20,821 nucleotides of DNA from Isotricha intestinalis (lineage: Eukaryota; Ciliophora; Litostomatea; Vestibuliferida; Isotrichidae): contig JAJJLU010000064.1 of NCBI GenBank assembly GCA_023807065.1, forward strand, positions 1 through 20,821, given 5' to 3'. Shown here one piece after another: positions 17,601-20,821 of this stretch (the stretch's first letter is position 1; each line of letters opens with the position of its first letter). The notes under the pieces were generated by a model. It saw nothing but the letters and a program-made list of their open reading frames with translations. It was not told the DNA's origin and searched no databases. Made by a program: the position numbers and the translations under genes.

Positions 17601-19478
17601 TATATCACACAAATTTAAAGGTGATTTTACATTTAAATTTATTATGTTATTTGGACTTATATAAAATGTGTAGTAATTTATATAAAATGTAGTATTAATT
17701 TCTTTTGAGTCATTATATGAAACAATTATTTCTTTTGGTGAAGTTGGGACAGAGAAATTACATATTAATGTATTATTTTCATTTTCGCAAGTTGACTTTT
17801 GCTGATTAATATATATATTCTCTTCAGCATTTTCTGGTATTATGAATTTTCCATTTTTTTTAAATTGAATATTTATTAAATCATTTGAAAAATGATTATT
17901 ATAGAAAAATAGTTCTTTAGGAAGAAATAGAGTTAATTCATCAATAGTGTTAAAATAAATTGAAAGGTTTTTTGTTCTATTATCTTTTGTAGTTATTTGA
18001 GATATATAAGTAAATTCAGATGAATAAAGAAAAGATATTGATTCATTTGAAATAAGGGTAATATTTACTTTTTCTTCTTTACCTTCATTTACAATTGTCA
18101 AGGATGAAATTTCATTAAAAAAGAAATTATTAGTTGAGGATAATGTGAAATTGTTTTCTTCTTTCCTAAGTTCAAATTTTGCATCTTCTAAAGAATTTGA
18201 AATTAATAAAGTAAATAATGTTTTATTATCTGATTTTATATCATAATTTCCATATTGAGTTCCTTCAGGAAGAGAACATTTTAAAGAATTATCGTTTTCA
18301 ATGTCATTACATATTAAATCAAATAATATATCATTAAGACTTCCTTTAATTTCTGGTTTACATGAAAGATTTTTAAATACAATTGAATCTTTATAATGAA
18401 ATGAATCACTATTTATTTTGGAATAGTTATATTGAATAGAATATAATTTATCAGTTTTGTTTTCATTATCTGTTATTATTATTTGATAACTTCCACCTGA
18501 TAAAGAGCTTATATTTTCTTTTGATAAATTAAAAACCCCATCATCATTTTTTGAAAAATTTAAGAAAGAGTCATTCATTAAATCTAAATATAAATCAATA
18601 GATTCAAAAGAAGTTAAAATATCAGTGTTATTCAATTTAATTGATAAATCTTCATCATCATTTTTTACATTACAAGAAGGAATTTCTGTTTCAAAAGTAA
18701 TTAATTCTGAAATATCATTTACTACAGTTAATTTTCCTATTTCTGTTGTATTGCCATTTAATTCATAAGTGAATTTAATTATTCCTGTTTCATTTATTTT
18801 ATACTCATAATAATATACAGATTCATTTGAATCCTTTGATTTATTAATTATATTATTATTATAATACACTGTTATATTTTCTTTATTAGGAACTGTAATT
18901 GTTATTTTTTCAATTTGAGTAATTGATTTATTATATATTATATATTTCCTATTCATTTCAGCGTTTATTGTCTCATTTGTTAAATTATTAACGTTTTTTA
19001 AATTATTATATGAATTATCTAATATAAAATCAAGTTTTCTACCAAAAAAATTATCTGAAATCAAATTTTTGTTTTTTTTTTCATTAATTAATTTATTTTT
19101 TTTTAAAGAAAAGGAAAATGAAATTGAATTAACTTTTATAATATTTACTATATAATTTGTTTCTTGAAATTCTTCACTTTCTGAATTTTTATAAAATATT
19201 TTATAATTTCCATTTTTACATGAATCTTCTAATTCGCAAATGAATTCTAAATTATTATTTGATTTACAAAATATTAATGAATTTAAAGTCATTCCAAAAG
19301 ATAAATTATATATTTCAGTATTTGATTTTATAGAAAAAGAATGTCCTGATTTTACTAAAGTTTTTGATAAGGTTAATTTTGGAATTCTGTTTCTTCTTTT
19401 TAAGTTTGTTTGCTTTTCTGATATAGAAAAAGAAATATTAATAATAAGAAATAACAAATAATACTTAAATTCTTTCAT
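14694..19478 (-). CDS. Very large secreted/membrane glycoprotein with EGF-like module and five C-terminal membrane spans
   Basis: The 1594-residue product starts with a signal peptide (about 1-20) and has a long ectodomain of some 1300 residues with many N-x-S/T glycosylation sites. Its first 880 residues look like repeated beta-sandwich segments, each with paired Cys such as SLKCSLPEG, TCENENNTLICNF and NCEILSDNIIRCYI. One EGF-like module lies at about 900-935: CENQNICNEKGIC followed by CKCNNGWTGIYC, with all six Cys. A Cys-containing juxtamembrane region follows, then hydrophobic spans at about 1314-1336, 1413-1437, 1461-1483, 1518-1538 and 1548-1575, with an acidic Asn-rich loop between the first two. 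The C-terminus is short. The layout (huge ectodomain, few terminal spans) recalls polycystin-1-like or adhesion-receptor-like ciliate proteins, but no PLAT, GPS or channel-pore motif is evident. A role as cell-surface receptor or adhesion protein is inferred. The frame is unbroken over 4.8 kb with a TAA stop, and no intron is needed. Confidence 0.9.
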   Translation of the reverse strand: MKEFKYYLLFLIINISFSISEKQTNLKRRNRIPKLTLSKTLVKSGHSFSIKSNTEIYNLSFGMTLNSLIFCKSNNNLEFICELEDSCKNGNYKIFYKNSESEEFQETNYIVNIIKVNSISFSFSLKKNKLINEKKNKNLISDNFFGRKLDFILDNSYNNLKNVNNLTNETINAEMNRKYIIYNKSITQIEKITITVPNKENITVYYNNNIINKSKDSNESVYYYEYKINETGIIKFTYELNGNTTEIGKLTVVNDISELITFETEIPSCNVKNDDEDLSIKLNNTDILTSFESIDLYLDLMNDSFLNFSKNDDGVFNLSKENISSLSGGSYQIIITDNENKTDKLYSIQYNYSKINSDSFHYKDSIVFKNLSCKPEIKGSLNDILFDLICNDIENDNSLKCSLPEGTQYGNYDIKSDNKTLFTLLISNSLEDAKFELRKEENNFTLSSTNNFFFNEISSLTIVNEGKEEKVNITLISNESISFLYSSEFTYISQITTKDNRTKNLSIYFNTIDELTLFLPKELFFYNNHFSNDLINIQFKKNGKFIIPENAEENIYINQQKSTCENENNTLICNFSVPTSPKEIIVSYNDSKEINTTFYINYYTFYISPNNIINLNVKSPLNLCDIVLKAGKEFISYTKIIPKQDYKIFNFNTKIQSISNDTNFYINYEHKIVPEEIKANTIQKVTSPLLINVKNQEIRLTFKFNLTEDDIKSISIYDSNKTENKISETSNCEILSDNIIRCYIDIPNVVENQNYYIIFSTPYNYSYYCETTIKFKQNDIFLKNVRGEMREGKREDELILEFSTKILGSKVKDVNLTNGINEIISNKCYDNDTNKSNILCIFNLQNISEDNYSLISYSYYSTNFSSNFPIKIKTNNSICIEGQIKIDNECKIPEEEKNHKICENQNICNEKGICIKNNTSFYCKCNNGWTGIYCETSVIRQIEKIEELMNENLYINEKKEYIELYNNENNTYIYLQELIFLMKQNNAKINEMIINYDSNIYNNVYKTAEHYKSKSNISYYIRKNIILLLDIGIFSKSRAIQIKRDQKRKEKYKNLAEEEEIDNLTKLMAYLESYIFDQYTNTTFKPTDYISYSYLSYNCYISSNFIISYNQLLSNSDSHFKLNSCFNIKTKQEDTDKVIILISFNQEISNSILNIEDELSNVIFGQMYDLKNNRIQTENIIKSCTEGGDISFKFSKEINYEKYHFYINRGIDIYNPNDSAFQPCYSNIKFDYDLPQDMRMKEIFEGKIFEIINENDCIYKGINPENQLVEFTCNNNIGNLLSEGVKIKITDYNNNYNDHLDDLPTLCPKMIKHVENNIAFWLFFWLFVIAIIMSIFTIFSNNQSKIIENDNLIKDNDRLSEMQNLKEGNDNNEENNSNNFIANYNNNSFFYNFINNIKELHPLISPFRPSLISDNLICTWLLFVNIFNNLGFNALYFTNKMFRKRIQNEYRDNFFYPMGKEYHRIILAQLTSIGFTILIRAINIITLNKREEIIGRVSASENQEEVVKDYQKSFSVKKIISLIIILGLDVFFFYYTMGFCAVYRNTQYGWFYSVIWAMLFNWTLYGIFYIFVISLIESFGGVKCAYYMKRLFIF

Positions 19479-19597
19479 TTTTAAGATTTATCTTAAATTT
19501 TATTTTTAAGGAATTAATGATATTATTGAATTATTTCTTTTTTTTACATAAAATATTTTTTTCATTTTATATAATTAAAATTATAATTATTAAATTA
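19479..19597. promoter_or_regulatory. Divergent intergenic region between two start codons
   Basis: Only 119 bases separate the start of the large minus-strand membrane-protein gene and the chosen start of the plus-strand gene, so both promoters and 5' leaders must lie here or overlap coding DNA. The sequence is T-rich on the plus strand with no recognisable box. It is the only short divergent spacer in the window. Confidence 0.5.
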
Positions 19598-20242
19598 ATG
19601 AAATATTCATTCTCTCATCCAAACAGATTAACAAAACATTTTTATTCTTTATCATTTCCTTCATCTATAGATAATTCAAATGATTCTTTATTTACTCAAT
19701 TTACAAAATTAAATGATGAAGAAAATAAAAGAAAAAATAATAAATTTAATGTTAATCTAATACATTTTAAAACTATTTATCAAAAAGGAATTCCTTGTAA
19801 AAAAATAAGAGAATTAATTGATTTTAAGAATTCTTCTATTATAACCGACAATAAAATTCAAAAAAAAACTAAATATCCATTACTTATGAAAAATTATTTT
19901 TCTTTTAATCAAAATAAAAGTAAAGACAAATTTAATTATTTATTTATTTCAAAATCTCATAAAAAAGGATTAAATTTAAAGAAAAACAAAAAAGAGAATC
20001 ATAATAACATTTGTCAAAATAATTTAAAAGTAAATATATTAATATCAAATAATATAAATAAAAAAATTAAATTTCCTTCATTTCATAAAAATGAAAATAT
20101 ATTTTTTCAAAAGAAATATAGAAATTTTCAAATTTTAAATTTATTTAACAAATTTGATAAAAATATTTCTAATAATGAAGAATTAATTAAAAAGTTTATA
20201 ATAAGATCAATGAATAATAAAAAATTGTCGAAGATTAAATAA
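19598..20242 (+). CDS. Hypothetical basic protein, 214 aa
   Basis: This gene is not recognised. The product is strongly basic (Lys- and Asn-rich) with scattered aromatic residues and patches such as HPNRLTKHFYSLSFPSS near the N-terminus and IKFPSFHKNENIFF in the last third. It has no signal peptide, membrane span or enzyme motif and may be largely disordered. An upstream in-frame ATG at 19517 would add 27 residues of almost pure Phe, Ile, Tyr and Leu, encoded by A/T tracts like the surrounding spacer. I therefore prefer the ATG at 19598, although the longer form would begin with a hydrophobic, signal-like stretch. The stop is TAA. It lies divergent to the large membrane-protein gene and is the last gene before the right telomere. 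Confidence 0.65.
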   Translation: MKYSFSHPNRLTKHFYSLSFPSSIDNSNDSLFTQFTKLNDEENKRKNNKFNVNLIHFKTIYQKGIPCKKIRELIDFKNSSIITDNKIQKKTKYPLLMKNYFSFNQNKSKDKFNYLFISKSHKKGLNLKKNKKENHNNICQNNLKVNILISNNINKKIKFPSFHKNENIFFQKKYRNFQILNLFNKFDKNISNNEELIKKFIIRSMNNKKLSKIK

Positions 20243-20769
20243 ATTATACTATATTTTCTTATTTATTTAATTTCAAAAATATTCTTATGAAAATATCAAT
20301 ATAAAAAATGATTACTAGAAATGAAAAATAATAAGTATTTATTAAAGTTAATTTATTGAAAGATTTTAAAATAATAATTCTAGAATATTTATAATTAAAA
20401 AGTAATTTGATTTAGTGTACCAATATATAACTTTGTTTTAAAAAAATTATATTTTATTGAAAAAGGAATTAAAGATAAAAAATAATTTTAAAAAAATATA
20501 ATTTTCATTTAGTGATTTAAAGATAAAACAAAATCAATTGTTTCATAAGATTATAAAACATTCAAAGAAAAAAAATATTAAATATACTGGCATATATATT
20601 TTTTTAAATAAATTAAACAATAAATTTAAATATGTGTATTATAAAAATTATAATAAGTTTATATTAATAAAAAATAAAGGAGAATATCCAAATGTTTTTT
20701 ATTTAAAAAAATAAATTATTTTATCAATTCATGTTAAATGATTTATAAAAATAAATAGTATTTTAATAT
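20243..20769. other. Right subtelomeric gap with an ATG-less open frame
   Basis: No conventional gene is present. A plus-strand frame is open from 20502 to a TAA at 20712-20714 (70 codons) without an ATG, reading for example NIKYTGIYIF and IKNKGEYPNVFYLKK. It is preceded directly by an in-frame TAA. It could be the end of a gene truncated when the chromosome end formed, or chance. The sequence does not match the left subtelomere. Confidence 0.45.
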
Positions 20770-20821
20770 GGGGATTGGGGATTGGGGATTGGGGATTGGG
20801 GATTGGGGATTGGGGATTGGG
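20770..20821. repeat. Right telomere, (GGGGATT)7 plus GGG
   Basis: Seven perfect copies of GGGGATT plus three G run to the last base. The G-rich strand points outward 5'->3', as a telomeric 3' strand should. The unit is the exact reverse complement of the array at the other end, so the window is capped at both ends. Confidence 0.97.

Noticed and set aside
1..20821. CRISPR arrays, insertion sequences, tRNA or rRNA genes, bacterial operon signals
   Set aside because: None was seen. The only perfect tandem arrays are the telomeres, and the gene content is eukaryotic.

Overview
This window looks like one complete, small ciliate macronuclear chromosome. It opens with five uninterrupted units of CCCCAAT and closes with seven and a partial unit of GGGGATT, so both ends are telomeres in the correct orientation and about 20.7 kb lies between them. 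The DNA is extremely A+T rich, most of all between genes. No intron is needed to read any intact gene, and all intact genes end at TAA or TGA with no in-frame stop, so the standard code fits them. A four-G telomere, a short chromosome, very high A+T and standard-code genes together suggest an anaerobic or litostome (rumen-type) ciliate, but that placement is inference.

Layout, left to right: left telomere; about 0.9 kb of non-genic DNA; a secreted leishmanolysin-type (M8) metallopeptidase on the minus strand (923-2608); a 2.3 kb gap holding broken coding-like fragments, including a possible ABC-transporter remnant (about 3.83-4.23 kb, minus); a small unknown gene (4928-5473, plus); a decayed gene for an NLI-interacting-factor (NIF/SCP/FCP1-like) HAD phosphatase (5962-8028, minus) with many frameshifts and a substituted catalytic motif; an AGC-family protein kinase with N-terminal ubiquitin-like and PH domains (8925-11084, plus); two small unknown minus-strand genes (11750-12382 and 13419-13766); a very large secreted or membrane glycoprotein with one EGF-like module and five C-terminal membrane spans (14694-19478, minus); a divergently transcribed small basic protein (19598-20242, plus); then about 0.5 kb of subtelomeric DNA and the right telomere.

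The genes do not form an operon or an evident pathway. Their strands alternate, gaps are long, and the recognisable products (surface protease, lipid-responsive kinase, surface receptor-like protein) are typical independent eukaryotic genes. The least ordinary parts are the telomere sequence, the phosphatase pseudogene with its DxD-to-NxE change, and the coding-like debris in the gaps.
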